Source: Panax quinquefolius
Lineage: Eukaryota > Streptophyta > Magnoliopsida > Apiales > Araliaceae
Direction of reading: 5' to 3'
NCBI GenBank assembly: GCA_020205615.1
Contig: CM035170.1
Location: 63,787,322 to 63,851,321 of the forward strand
Length of the DNA stretch: 64,000 nucleotides
Shown: one piece after another, positions 11,716 to 22,938 of the stretch
How the letters are laid out: each line of letters begins with the position of its first letter
How positions within the stretch are numbered: the first letter of the stretch is position 1
Notes under the pieces: model-generated
The model's input: only the letters and a program-made list of their open reading frames with translations
The model's database searches: none
Told to the model about the DNA's origin: nothing
Made by a program: the position numbers and the translations under genes

Positions 11716-12480
11716 TTACGTCCCAACAAATCGGCGTTCACCCACTTCATCCCAGAATAAGGGCGTTCTACATTTCCTTCCATACAATGCTTCGTATGGC
11801 GGCATTCCGATGCTGGCGTGATAGCTATTGTTGTATGCGAACTCTACTAATGGAAGATGATCCTCCAAGCTACCCTTGAAGTCCATCACACAAACTCTGA
11901 GCATGTCTTCAAGTGTTTGAATCGTTCTCTCGCTTTGCCCATCGGTCTGCGGATGATACGCGGTGCTCATCCGTAGTTGTGTCCCCATTCTTTCCTGAAG
12001 ACTCTTCCAGAAGTTTGACGTGAATCGTGGATCCCGATCAGACACAATAGATACTGGTACGCCATGTCTCGAGATAATTTCTTTGATATACAATTTGGCT
12101 AGCTTGTCCAAACTATATCTGATCTTGATCGGCAAGAAGTGAGCCAACTTCGTAAGACGATCTATAATCACCCATATGGCGTCGTGTCCTTTTTGCGTTG
12201 CTGGAAGTCCCACCACAAAATCCATCGTGATGTGCTCACACTTCCACTCTGGAATCTCTAAAGGTTGTAGTAATCCACTCGGTCGTTGATGCTCTGCCTT
12301 GACTCTCTGACAAGTTAGACATCTGCTGACGCATTTTGCAACCTCTCTCTTCATGTTTGGCCACCAAAAGTGTTGATGCAAATATTGATACATTTTTGTG
12401 CTTCCTGGGTGTATCGAGTACCTCGTACTGTGCGCTTCTTGCAAAATCTCTTCTCTTAGTTCTGGTACTAGTGGTACTCA
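11716..12480 (-). pseudogene. Element B integrase (zinc finger and catalytic core)
   Basis: The open part 11716-12444 (242 residues) holds the H-H-C-C zinc-binding domain ([21 protein letters not shown]) and the D,D-35-E core: MDFVVGLP with the first Asp, [10 protein letters not shown] with the second, and [13 protein letters not shown] with the Glu. The downstream [21 protein letters not shown] motif is complete. Reading continues upstream to 12480 without an ATG, as expected for a polyprotein; a TGA at about 12478 separates it from the preceding segment. This domain inserts element cDNA into the genome. It is the best-preserved part of B; all three catalytic acids are present. It loses frame after FVGT at 11716. 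Confidence 0.92.
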
Positions 12481-12777
12481 AATTCGCCCTTCGAATCTCA
12501 GCAGTCCGGTGCCATCAATCTTGTATTTTAATTCATCCCCTTCAGCTAACCGCTTCTTGATGTTGTCGCAATCTTCGTCCTTCTCTTGAGCCTCTTTAAC
12601 CTTATCTAATAGAGTCAGGCTCGCTGTCACTGTAAATAATTTCTCGTTGGTCTCCATCGGATACATAACCTCTAAGTTAAGTCGTTCGAAATCTTTCACC
12701 AATTCCTCTTGAATGGTCAACTTGATTCTTCGTCTCTCCGCTTTTTTACGCTCGGGGCATACTGCCATTACATACAT
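12478..12777 (-). pseudogene. Element B RNase H-integrase linker
   Basis: A 99-residue segment between RNase H and integrase. It contains KVKEAQEKDEDCDNIKKRLAEG and LKYKIDGTGLLRFEGRI, the charged linker with the G-LRF motif seen before the zinc finger in Tekay-type pol. It is cut off by a TGA where integrase resumes and is out of frame with RNase H because the [11 protein letters not shown] segment is damaged near 12780. Confidence 0.75.
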
Positions 12778-12832
12778 TTTTTCCTAGATGGTACAGAATC
12801 TCACAATCATAATCCTTGATCAATTCTAGCCA

Positions 12833-13462
12833 TCAGCGCTGCCTCATATTTAGCTCTTTCTGCGTGAAGATATACTTCAGACTCTTGTGATCTATATATA
12901 TCTCACACTTCTCGCCATACAAATAGTGCCTCGAAATCTTTAAGGCAAAAACTACTACTGCTAATTCCAGGTCATGAGTCGGATAACCCTTCTCATAGTC
13001 CTTTAGCTGACGTGAAGTGTACGCAATGACCTTGCCATGCTGCATCAGTACACAGCCAAGTCCCTTGTGTGACGCATCACTATACACTACAAATCCTCCT
13101 GTGTTGTCTAGTAAAGTCAACACAGGTGCCTGACTGAGCCTTTTCTTCAATTCCATAAAACTCTCTTCACATTTCTCCGTCCAAACAAACTTCACTGTGT
13201 TTCTGGTAAAGTTGGTCAACGGTGATGCTATCTTTGAAAAATCTTGGATGAATCTCCGATAGTATCCTGTTAATCCCAAGAAACTCCTAATTTTTGTCGG
13301 TGTCTTTGGTTGTTCCCAGTTGATAATCGCTTCTACCTTTGCTGGATCCACCGAAACACCATCCTTGTCGATAACGTGACCCAAAAACTGCCCTCTCCAC
13401 AACCAAAACTCACACTTGGAGAACTTTGCATACAACTTCTCCCTCCTTAACGTCTCCAACAC
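12833..13462 (-). pseudogene. Element B RT thumb/connection and RNase H
   Basis: 209 residues, continuing RT from the palm: [41 protein letters not shown], then RNase H with VVYSDAS (catalytic Asp), [13 protein letters not shown] (Glu) and [14 protein letters not shown] (Asp). RNase H removes the RNA strand of the RNA/DNA hybrid. It ends at MRQR followed by a TGA where related elements have Trp (RRWLEL), a point nonsense change, and the frame continues WLELIKDYD beyond it. At the other end it is one small frameshift from the preceding RT ORF. Confidence 0.92.
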
Positions 13463-13467
13463 TATCC

Positions 13468-14751
13468 TTAGATGTTCAACTGTTCTTCCTCTGTCTCTAA
13501 ATATACCAGAATGTCATCGATGAACACGACAACAAACTTGTCCAAATACTGTTTAAACACTCTGTTCATCAAGTCCGTGAATGCTGCTGGCGCATTCGTC
13601 AACCCAAAAGACATTACCAGAAACTTAAAGTGTCCGTACCGAGTTCTGAATGTCGTCTTTGGAACATCCTCCTGCCTCACCTTCAGTTGGTGATAACCGG
13701 TCCTCAAGTCGATTTTTGAAAAATATTTCGCCCCCTTCAACTGATCAAACAAATCGTCGATCCTGGGAAACGGGTACTTGTTCCTAATGGTGACCTTGTT
13801 CAACTCCCGATAGTCGATACAAAGCCTTAATGACCCATCCTTCTTCTTTACGAATAAGACTGGTGCTCCCCACGGTGATACGCTCGGTCGAATGTATCCC
13901 TTATCTAACAATTCTTGTAGTTGAATCATCAGTTCCTTCATTTCTACCGGAGCCATACGATACGGCGCTTTGTATACTGGTGATGTCCCTGGTGCCAAAT
14001 CGATAACAAACTCTATCTCTCTATCCGGTGGCAATCCCAGAATCTCATCTGGGAAGACGTCAATGAATTCCCTTACAATAAGTATCTGACCCAGTTCACC
14101 CTTGACTCTGTGGGTATCCACAACGTGAACCAAATAACCTATACAACCTTTCTTAAGAAACTTCTTTGCTTGCATCATCATCAAACAACAAGATTGTCTC
14201 GATGATTTACTGCCATGAAATACCACCTTTGACTTATTTGGAGTCTTTAGGTATACACGCTTTTTCTTACAGTCAATGACCGCTCTGTGACTTGATAACC
14301 AATCCATCCCGAGGATTACATCAAACTCTCCAAGACGAATCGGTATCAAATCCAAGTTAAGCTTAAACCCTCTTACATCAGCACAACAGTTCCTATATAT
14401 GTAGTCTACAAGGATAATTTCTTTGTTTGCTACTTCTACATTCAATGGGTGTTCTAATAGTTCACGAGGTAAACTTAATCTTTGAGCAAATTCATCAGAT
14501 ACAAAAGAACATAAAGCTCCCGAATCGAATAACACATAGGCATTTATATCGTTGATCGGAATTATACCTGACACCACCTCCCTGGATGCCACGGCATCTT
14601 GCACTGTCATATTGAATGTCCTCGCTGTCGGCTTGTTTGGTTGGGCTGGTCCTCCACTGGTTGTCCTAGTTTTATTTCCCCTGTTGTCGTTTTCCACCAT
14701 CCGTGCTTTTCTTCTTTGGGCAATCCTTGATCCGATGTCCCAATTCACCAC
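13468..14751 (-). pseudogene. Element B protease and reverse transcriptase
   Basis: A 427-residue open segment, the longest in the window. An aspartic protease occupies the N-terminal third: LFDSGA at about residues 74-79 and [16 protein letters not shown] near residue 150. RT follows: [83 protein letters not shown] and the catalytic FIDD at about residues 410-413. The protease cleaves the polyprotein; RT copies the genomic RNA. It loses frame just after the catalytic box (normally VYS...EEH), 5 bases before the next segment. Core residues look intact, so this domain alone could fold. Confidence 0.93.
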
Positions 14752-14905
14752 AATTAAAACAACCTCCCTTCTTCACCTTAGAAAAATTGGGGGAGGTATG
14801 CCCTTCTTGTCCACAGGTATAACATACCGTTTTCCTTTCAAGCACTCTCCCGAGTGACCCTTTCCACAGTTTCCACACACTGACTTCTTTTGTTGCACAT
14901 TTCCT
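14672..14905 (-). pseudogene. Element B gag nucleocapsid zinc knuckles
   Basis: Three CCHC-type knuckles, spread over two frames. In one frame, CGNCGKGHSGEC sits near 14845-14880. In the frame of the open segment 14672-14878 come CYTCGQEGHTSPNF, where the last Cys is replaced by Phe, and [14 protein letters not shown], which is complete. Zinc knuckles bind the element RNA for packaging. The frame change between knuckle 1 and knuckle 2 breaks gag; the open segment then overlaps the start of the protease segment by 80 bases in another frame. Confidence 0.8.
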
Positions 14906-15267
14906 TACTGAATCTCCAAATTAATACCCCCACTGCTCCATTTCTGCTTCTTGTTGTTGCTACTGCCACTACTAACATTCTGATTCCCACCTTCTACATT
15001 CTTCTTGTTCTTCTCCCGATTGTTCTTTGAGACGGCTTCGTTGCCACCTTCCGCTATGAGAGCTTTCTCCAACAGAGTTGAGAATGATGTGATTTGTAGA
15101 ACCGCTACCTTACTGTAAATCCACGGCTTTAGTCCATTTTCGAACCTTCTTGCTTTCCTCACCTCCGTGTCTACCTGATGTGGAGCGAATCTGGCCAATT
15201 CATTAAACTTTGCAGCGTACTCTAACACTGACATATTCTCATGTTTCAATTCCAAAAACTTGATCTC
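14905..15267 (-). pseudogene. Element B gag, central part
   Basis: ELKHENMSVLEYAAKFNELARFAPH and ARRFENGLKPWI are the usual retrotransposon gag (PF03732-like) signatures, followed by a Gly/Asn/Lys-rich linker. It continues across the element C insertion: the TSD GAGAT (minus strand) at 15263-15267 joins to ATGGAGAT at 28003 so that the frame reads MEIKFLELKHE. Gag forms the particle that houses reverse transcription. Confidence 0.88.
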
Positions 15268-16158
15268 TATAAGACCCCAACTTATTATAAATAAAATTGA
15301 ATTTCTCTATTTATTATCTTGAAATAATAAGGTGATAATTTGATATAATACTTTGGTTATGGGTGAAATGTGCAAATTTTGCAAAATAAGCAAGTGGTTA
15401 TAAAAAATCATTCATTTTATTTGGGAATATTCGTTTGGTCGTGGAATATTCTTTTGTTGGGGAATATTCGTACGACGGTAAATAAGCAACCATTTGTGGG
15501 CCCCATAACGGAATAACTATCGGATGAAGAAAACGACAAGTTTGAGTTTTTATAAATAACGGCGTAATTGTTATCAATTAACCTTGTTGGATTACCCGGT
15601 GGTTAAAAATAAAATACACGCGTGGTCGCATTAAAGAGTACACCAGATTGCATGCAAGATATTTTTTGAATTATTGATTCTTACGTAAGAAGCCACTACT
15701 CAATAATTGTTATGTGAGAATTCTCGCTCAATATTTTATTTTATTGATTCAATAATTGTTGCGATTGATATTTTATATTATTGTTGTTTCAATAATTGTC
15801 ACCGCATGAAGATTTCCTATTATCCGATCAATAATTTATATTATTTGAATAATATTATTAGATAGCATTATTGGCAATGTCTAGAAAGTTCACAAGGAGA
15901 GGTTTGGTCACCTAATAATGCGCGCCAAGAAGGAGAAATCCTTATTGAAAGCCCCCTCTTTTCGAGGAACTACTGGTCATCATAATTGTGATTCTCGTAA
16001 TATTATTTGTGAATAATTAATTATTGATTTATATGATAAAGAAATATTTATTTTATGTGGATTTATATGGAATAATGAAGGATTTCGCAGAATTATTTGT
16101 TGAAAGTAGGCACTTATTTTCTTCGATAAATATACATTCATATATTATAATTGTTTTT

Positions 16159-16213
<55 letters not shown>

Positions 16214-16692
16214 AAAGATGGAGTAAAAGATGGAGTGATCGATCAATTGTATTTGTATTCATTATTCAAAAGCAAAGATACCTTGTTTATTTCCTTAGTT
16301 GGTTGGTGAAGAAATTTCCCGCAAATTGTTTGTCAAACTTTTTCGCAAACCATTCTTTGGTTTTAAAAGCAAAGATGCTTTTTGGTTAGTTTTTTTTCAA
16401 AGTTGTTGGCTAGTTGTTGCGTATTTTCTTCTTCTGTTTATTGAGTGGTAGACATTTTGTAAAATCCTTTCCTTGTTTCCAAAATGGTGGGCCTTCAAAC
16501 AATTGAAAATTTTGAGTTAGGCATTAAAAAATAAATTCTCCAGCAAAGTGATGGACCAATAAAATGTGAGTTTTCATTTTCAAATTCTTCCTGCCAACTT
16601 GATTTCAAGGGGTGGCCCCCACCCATAAGGAAAATATAATGAGTTAGGCAAAAGTAGGAAGAAAACTTTGTTTGTTGTTCTTCCTCCGTTGC

Positions 16693-16701
16693 TATAAATA
16701 G
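16693..16701 (+). promoter_or_regulatory. LTR TATA box, element C 5' LTR
   Basis: TATAAATAG followed by GGGGGTAACCCC, identical in the 3' LTR at 24332-24340. Likely promoter position for the element transcript. Confidence 0.5.
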
Positions 16702-17381
16702 GGGGTAACCCCTCATTCCTTCACACACCATCTCATAAATCAGAAATCCTTATTCTATAATACTGTGAGTATTTTCTTAAGTATAAGAATACTTTGAGCG
16801 TAGTTTTTCTGCAAGATTTTCTCAGAATAATATCCGATATTCCAGTCAAATTCAGTTTATACTAAGGTAAAGTATATTATTTTATTGCAACACTCGTGAA
16901 AAATATTATTTTCTTTCATACTCCATATTACGAAAGCGATATTATTTCATTTCATATTCCTAAATTTGAACTTACTATGGTAAGTATTGCTTCTATAATT
17001 CCTGAAATGATTAGAAATTTCGCTTCATCTAATATCATTTCATAGGATTATTGGTCTGAACTTTTTATCAAATTTGGAACTTTTCATGATCGGGTATTGT
17101 ATCACAAAGTATTGTTTTCATCATTCTTATGTTCATCATCGTTTCACAAAAGAAAAAAAATTTTTTTTTCTTCCAAGTTATCTGTTGTGACCCTTATTCT
17201 TGAAATTTAATCCATGTTTTGATCTTCATTCTTGAATTTTACTCCACTATAGTTTATTATGGAGTATTATTGATCTTGGATAAATCGAAATATATGAATC
17301 CTTAATATTTATCCTTCGGTCTCATTTGGATTCGTTCTTTAAAATATTTTTCATCATCCTCCATCCTAAATGAAGATATTA

Positions 17382-17535
17382 CTAAATATCTTTGGCCCAG
17401 TAGCAAAAGATGAATGATTAATCGATGAATATCTTTGGCCCGAAAGTGCAAAGATGAATGTGTTGAGATGAATATGACTAAATCGGTGTTATATAAATGA
17501 ATATCTTGGCCCTGTAGTGCAAAGATGAATATTTG
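17382..17535 (+). repeat. ATCTTTGG...CAAAGAT hairpin repeats
   Basis: Three units of GAATATCTTTGGCCCGTAG followed by TGCAAAGATGAAT. ATCTTTG and CAAAGAT form a 7-bp stem around a loop of about 10 bases. Equivalent arrays are at 25068-25212, 27305-27460 and 36778-36963 (five units). Confidence 0.8.
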
Positions 17536-18099
17536 ATTAAAGATGTATATTGATTGATGTTACAGGATAAAATATTGATGATGGACTTTTAAATCTTAGA
17601 AGATAGGAGAACTCATTCTCTACTTGACTCTTCTAATGGATTGTTGTTTCACCGCAGCTTGTTGATCTAAAACTTGTTGTCTAATATATTTTATCGCATT
17701 TTTTTCCTCGTTGAAGACTAATGATAAATTGTTGTATATTATCTTAGTCATAATATTCTTTTATTGGGCTAGTTGAGCTCACCCTTTTCCTTTTTGTTCC
17801 ATTTTTTTCTTCCCGGAGGTGAGAACATAGCAGAACTAAATGGGTATGGAGTGATGGTTGAGGATAAATGTATTATTAATAGTCATCACTATTTTGTAAA
17901 ATAGTGTATCAATAATTGTAATGAGGACTCCTTTTTTGAGTTTGTATACTCTATTAGACTATATTTGTATTCAAACTCACAATATATGTGTTGTCGTATT
18001 TTGCACGACAATCAGACATTGAAGTTGTATTTATTTTTCGTACCATGTATTTGGCGACTCGTGAATGGGTGATGTATACCTATTTTTGGGGCGCCATAG

Positions 18100-18111
18100 T
18101 TGGTATCGAGC
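18100..18111 (+). promoter_or_regulatory. Primer-binding site of element C (tRNA-iMet type)
   Basis: TTGGTATCGAGC directly after the 5' LTR resembles the plant initiator-Met tRNA complement TGGTATCAGAGC, with the A of CAG missing. The same base is missing in the primer site of element E. The bases 18112-18286 up to gag are an untranslated leader with no other feature. Confidence 0.75.
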
Positions 18112-18286
18112 TTAGGGATATGGTCTCTGCCATGAGATCGGGGAATAGAACTAGGAGGGAGAGATGAGTAAATCTTTCGCTAGTATGTCCTACCTAAGCT
18201 TATTTGTTGGGTCACCATAATATATGGATATTATGTGATATGTTAATTTGTTTAATTAACCCTTGTTTTATGATGATGATTTAAGA

Positions 18287-19380
18287 ATGGCTACGAGAAC
18301 GTTAACAATGGAGTGTATGAGACCGTGGAACAACCTTTAGTCACAAACTAGGAGAACGCATAACAAGAAGGCAATATTCCTCCCCGTAAACAACACTACC
18401 GAGCAAACGATGAATGATGGAATGTTTAGGAGCTTTTTGCAGTTCATGCAAAATCAGACGAGGGAGACTCGTGCACAAAATATAGGTGGAAATGCTTGCA
18501 ATGCATGGTTTGTCACAGCCAAGCAGTTCAAAGAGTTGGGACCACCAGAATTTAAGGAAAAGCCGGATCCGATAATGGCGGAAACGTGGGTCAAGCAAAT
18601 TACCAAGATATTCGATGTCTTGGGATGCACGGAGGAACAGAAGGTTCCATTCGCCACCTTTATGTTCATGCGGTGAGGCGGATCACGGTGGGAGTCTCAG
18701 AAGCATACACTCCAACGTACCGCACTTCAAGCATGTCTTGGGAAATATTTCAGAACTATTCAATGACAAGTACTTTCCGAAAGTATTCGCTATATGAAGG
18801 AGGTGGAGTTTATCGATCGAACAAAACAACAATGACGGTGTCCCAAAGACGAGGCAAAGTTTGCAGAGTTATCCGTGCTTGCACCTCATTTGGTCGAGAA
18901 TGAGGAACGAATGACAAGGATTTTTCGAGAGGTCTAAAGCCCGAGATTTGGCAATATCTTATCTCTCATAAATTTTCTTTATATTCAGATGTTAAAATGT
19001 AGGCTCAATTATTAGAGCAAGATAATGAGTATGTTCAACCAAGGGAACACAACCTGTGGTGGTCATATGGGTGGCGGCAGTCATCTGAGCAATGAAAACC
19101 AAATCGGGGAGGAAAACATCTGGACAAAAGTGGTAACCTACTCTGGTGGTAATCGTGGCCGTGATAATAGAAGGAGCGAGTCGGGAGGAGATTTCAAAAA
19201 GAGAAGGTACAACAATGATAACGTGAAGACGTCAAAGACAAACATCATCAATTTTTTTAGGGAGGAGAACGAGCACCGGTCGTTTGTTACAAATACGGAA
19301 AGAGGGACACATCACCAAACCGCCCACAACAATCCAAGGTGTGTTATAACTATGGAAAGGAAGGTCATATAACTAGAGAT
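18287..19380 (+). pseudogene. Element C gag, broken
   Basis: Recognisable gag spread over several frames: FKELGPPEFKEKPDPIMAETW (18520-18600), GEADHGGSLRS after a frameshift at about 18673, FNDKYFPKVF, AKFAELSVLAPHLVENEER and FREV near 18850-18930, then a Gly/Asn-rich linker from 19025. Two zinc knuckles remain near 19290-19380 but have lost their second Cys (CYKYGK, CYNYGKEGHITRDC: Cys to Tyr). An ATG at 18287 is a possible start but the N-terminus is not conserved. At least four frameshifts or stops are present. Confidence 0.8.
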
Positions 19381-19990
19381 TGTCTAGTTACAAAACCAAG
19401 TTCAACAGGATGGTGACTCAAAGGTCTATCCCGGATAAGTCGAAATCAGCGGTTCCTGGGAGAGCGTTTGTCGTGACTGGCCAAAACGTGAGGAACCCAA
19501 ACGAGGTGATCACGGGAAAGCTAATCTTGAACTCTTGCAAAGTTTATACTTTACTAGATAACCTGCTTCTACCCATTCTTTTATCTCTCCTTCTTGTGCT
19601 CAACGTTTTAAACTTGACTCGGAGAAATTGGACTTTGACTTATCTCGTTAAAACTCCGTTGGGTGAAACCTTCGTTACATCTACGTTTATAAATCTTGCA
19701 TGATCCAAGTTGGCACTATCACATTACCCGTTGATCTTATCTCTTTAAAGATACTTGCTTTTGATGTGATTTAGGAATTGATTGGTTAACCACTCATCAT
19801 GCCAAAATTGATTGTTTTCGTAAGGTTGTTAGTTTTCATATTCCTAACCAACTTTGTTATGCTTAATTCAAACAACTAAACCACTAAAATCACCACTATC
19901 ATATCAAGCCATAAAGCTATTCGCTTATTGAAAAACGGATGTCACGCTTTCTTAGCCCATGTTATGGATTTGAACAAAAACACGTCGATT
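19381..19990 (+). pseudogene. Element C protease, broken
   Basis: The segment starting KLILNSCKVYTLLD (19520-19560) corresponds to the aspartic protease N-terminus (normally VLFDSGATHSF). Just after the Asp the frame shifts, so the DSG motif is lost. Later GIDWL.THHAKIDC near 19775-19815 matches the GMDWLxxxxAxIDC motif in another frame. It cannot encode an active protease as read. Confidence 0.7.
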
Positions 19991-20049
19991 TGAATAAAAT
20001 TTCGTTGTTAGTGAATTTCCGATGTATTTCTCAAGAACTTCCCGGTCTA

Positions 20050-21008
20050 CCCCTTAACGTGATGTTGAATTCTTTATCGACCTGAACCGCACAAAACCCA
20101 TTTCTAAAACCCCATATCGAATGGCTCCTATTGAACTTCGTGGAGTTAAAAGTCCAACTACTGTGGAATTGTTAGACATCTCATTCGCCCCTAGTACATC
20201 TCCTGGGGTGCTCCCTATTTTATTCAGTAAAGAAGAAAGACGGAGTATGCGACTTTGTATTGACTATCGAGAATTTAAACCATGTCACCATCAAGAATAG
20301 GTATCCGCTACCTCGCATTGATGACCTATTTGACCAGCTTATAAGGAGCAAAATTCTTTTCAAAGATCGACCTTCGCTCGGATATCATCAATCAAGATTA
20401 AAACCGAGGATATTCCAAAGACTACCTTCGTAACTTGCAGACGGCATTATGAATTCTTAGTCATGTCTTTTGGATTGACTAATGCCCAAATTTGCTTTCA
20501 TGGATATGATGAACCGTGTATTCAAAGAATATTTGGATCAATTGTTGTTGTCTTTATTGATGACATCCTCATCTATTCCAAAAGTCGTGAAGATCATGAG
20601 CACCATTTGAAGTCGATACTTGAAAGGCTTTGTGAAAACAAGCTATATGCCAAGTCAAGAAATGCGAAGTTCGGCTTGAGGAAGTAGCATTCCTTGGGCA
20701 CGTGGTGTCAAAACATGGAGTATCTGCTGATTTCGGCGAAGATTGAAGCAATACAAAGTTGGGAGCAACCGAAGTCGGTGATCAAGTGCGAGCTTTCGTT
20801 ATTTGGTTATTATCGGAGATTCGTGGAAGGATTTTCTCGAATCGCTACTCGCTAACTCAAATTTTGACTCGGAAAGATACAAAATTCAGTATGGAGCGAG
20901 GAATGCGAGAAAAGTTTCCAAGAGCTCAAGAGGAGACTCATTTCGCAAGACTGTTTCGCAGCAATACCATCTGATACGGATGGATTTGTTATATACAAAT
21001 GATGCTTC
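20050..21008 (+). pseudogene. Element C reverse transcriptase and start of RNase H, broken
   Basis: Fragments in three frames: [19 protein letters not shown] (20285-20340), MSFGLTNA (20463), then [22 protein letters not shown] with the catalytic IDD box near 20545-20605, and LYAKSRNAKFGL. RNase H begins with a disrupted [12 protein letters not shown] (20980-21020). RT finger motifs are out of frame. The open stretch 20463-20687 is the only part with the catalytic centre. Confidence 0.8.
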
Positions 21009-21809
21009 GTGCAAAGGATTAGATGTGTTCTCATGCAACATGGGAAAGTCATAGCCTATGCCTCACGACAACTTAAAGAATATGAGAGGAATTATCCTAC
21101 TCATGATCTAGAGTTGGCAGCAGTCGTTTTTACGTTGAAAATCTGGAGACACTACCTGTATGGGGAGAAAGTGGAGATCTATACATATCATAAAAGCCTC
21201 AAATACTTCTTCACCCAAAAGGAACTCAACATGTGGCAACGACGTTGGCTCGAGCTGTTGAAAGATTACGATCATACCATTCAATACCATCCTGGAAAAG
21301 CAAACGTAGTAGCTGACGCATTGAGTAGAAGATCGTATGCGGGTACGAGTGCGATGTTGTTAACACAAAGACCCATTTTATACGATTTACAAAGGATGGA
21401 GATTGAATTAAAGACTCCAGGGACCCACATGATGATGGAAAATATACGAGTAGAACCGACTTTAATCGATAAAGTTAAAGCTGCTCAAGCTACGGACCTG
21501 GGGCTGATGCGTATGAAGAAGAAAGTGCAAGAAGGTGTTATTCCAGAAGCAAGAATCGATGAAGAAGGAATACTTCGAGTCAACTCCAGACTTTGCGTTC
21601 CTAACGATTCTGACTTGAAGCATAGAATCATGATGGAGGCACACAACACACCATTTGCAATCCATCTTGGGAGTACCAAAATGTATCATGATATTCGACA
21701 TACATTTTGGTGGAACAATATGAAGAGAGAGATCGCAGAGTTTATCTCGAGGTGCTTAACTTGTCAACGTGTAAAGGCGGAGCATCAAGTGCCAAAAGGT
21801 CCATTGTAA
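21009..21809 (+). pseudogene. Element C RNase H and integrase zinc finger
   Basis: A 266-residue open segment. RNase [35 protein letters not shown] with the catalytic Glu, and [12 protein letters not shown], where the usual catalytic Asp of DHKSL is Tyr. Then [26 protein letters not shown], a charged linker, and the integrase zinc finger [15 protein letters not shown]...[12 protein letters not shown]. It ends at TAA (GPL then stop) where relatives read GPLQPLEIP: a CAA to TAA change. A second stop (TGG to TGA, EWK then stop) follows within 15 codons. Confidence 0.9.
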
Positions 21810-21848
21810 CCACTTGAGATTCCGGAATGGAAGTGAGAACACATTACC

Positions 21849-22583
21849 ATGGATTTCGTTACAGGTCTTCCGAAAGTTTTTCAAGGCATAGATGCTATTT
21901 GGGTTATTGTTGATAGATTAACCAAGTTTGCCCATTTCTTGCCGATACGAGAAACTTATTCCCTTGAATGTCTTGCTCGTATTTACGTGAATGAGATTGT
22001 GAGATTGCATGGCATGCTAGTATCCATAGTTTCGGATCGTGACCCAAGATTCACTTCAAGATTTTGGGTTAGCTTGCAAAAAGCTATGGGCACGGATTTA
22101 CGATTCAGTTTGGCATACCATCCTCAAACGGACGGACAATCAGAGAGGACTATTCAAACTCTTGAAGATCTATTAAGACTCTGTGTCCTAGATTTCAAAG
22201 GAAGTTGGGATAAGTACCTACCACTGGTGGAATTCTCCTACAACAATAGTTATCAAGCAAGTATAGGCATGGCTCCATTCGAGGCGTTGTATGGACGAAA
22301 GTGTTGTTCTCCAGTATGTTGGGACGAGGTGGGAGAAGCAACATTGTTGGGACAAGAATTAGTACGCATGACTACAGAAAAGATCCAAATAATTCGACAA
22401 CGTATTCAAACCTCACAAGATCGACAAAAGAGTTATGCTGATCTTCATCGAAAAGACGTGGAATTTAATATTGGGGATCATGTATTATTACGTATTGCAC
22501 CATGGAAGGAGTTACAAGATTTAAAAAGAGAGGAAAGCTCAATCCAAGGTTTGTTGGTCCATTTGAGATTCTTGACCGAATAG
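21849..22583 (+). pseudogene. Element C integrase catalytic core
   Basis: A 244-residue open segment beginning at MDFVTGLP, with the first catalytic Asp, then [13 protein letters not shown] (second Asp), [17 protein letters not shown] (catalytic Glu), [22 protein letters not shown], and the post-core ADLHRKDVEFNIGDHVLL. All three catalytic acids are present. The reading frame is lost at LQDLKREESSIQG, where the next overlapping segment carries on correctly. The ATG is just the conserved Met of the motif, not a true start. Confidence 0.92.
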
Positions 22584-22927
22584 GAAATGTGGCCTATAGA
22601 CTCGCATTACCTCCAAGCATGTCTCGTGTTCATAATGTTTTACATATATCTATGCTTCGTAAATATGTGAAAGACCCGAACCATATTATTGCGTTAGAAC
22701 CAGATGAGATAGCCAAAGATTTAACGTATTTAAGAGGTACTGTTAAGATCTTGGATAGAAAGAGCATGTCCTACGCGACAAAGGTTATACCACAAGTTAA
22801 GGTTTTGTGGAGGAACCATGCTATTGAGGAAATGACCTGGGAGTTGGAATCGGAAATAAAAGCGAGGTACCCTCACCTTTTCGAAAGACCAGGTACGTAC
22901 GTTAATTTCGAGGACGAAATTTCATAA
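22502..22927 (+). pseudogene. Element C integrase C-terminus with chromodomain-like tail
   Basis: A 141-residue segment overlapping the core ORF by 82 bases in another frame. RFKKRGKLNPRFVGPFEILDRIG and SRVHNVLHISMLRKYV form the integrase C-terminal GPF/Y module; DLTYLRGTVKILDRK, IPQVKVLWRNH and EEMTWELESE form the chromodomain-like tail. It ends EDEIS just before the PPT. This tail places C with the Tekay/Del chromoviruses, like B. Confidence 0.9.
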
Positions 22928-22938
22928 GGAGGGGAGGT
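22926..22938 (+). promoter_or_regulatory. Polypurine tract of element C
   Basis: AAGGAGGGGAGGT immediately precedes the 3' LTR start TGTAAGACCCC at 22939. Confidence 0.88.

Larger units (their letters stand above)
15268..18099 (+). repeat. Element C 5' LTR (2.83 kb)
   Basis: It begins TATAAGACCCCAAC (the expected TG has become TA) right after the TSD ATCTC (15263-15267), and ends near GGGGCGCCATAG before the PBS at 18100. It pairs with 22939-25725. It contains the family core near 15880, a TA microsatellite at 16158-16206, a TATA box at 16693-16701, and ATCTTTGG...CAAAGAT hairpin repeats at 17382-17535. Long stretches (for example 16420-16990 against 24060-24620) are nearly identical to the partner LTR, implying recent insertion. 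Confidence 0.9.

Noticed and set aside
11373..11879. 168-residue plus-strand ORF
   Set aside because: It is antisense to element B's integrase and linker, where the minus strand has clear integrase motifs.
14552..14857. 101-residue plus-strand ORF
   Set aside because: Antisense shadow of element B gag and protease.
16495..16731. 78-residue minus-strand ORF conserved in both C LTRs (also 24134-24370)
   Set aside because: Its conservation simply reflects LTR identity; it is antisense over the TATA box and has no recognisable motif.
18100..18111. tRNA gene suggested by the initiator-Met-like sequence
   Set aside because: Only the 3' end complement is present, right next to an LTR; no cloverleaf can be formed. 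It is a primer-binding site.
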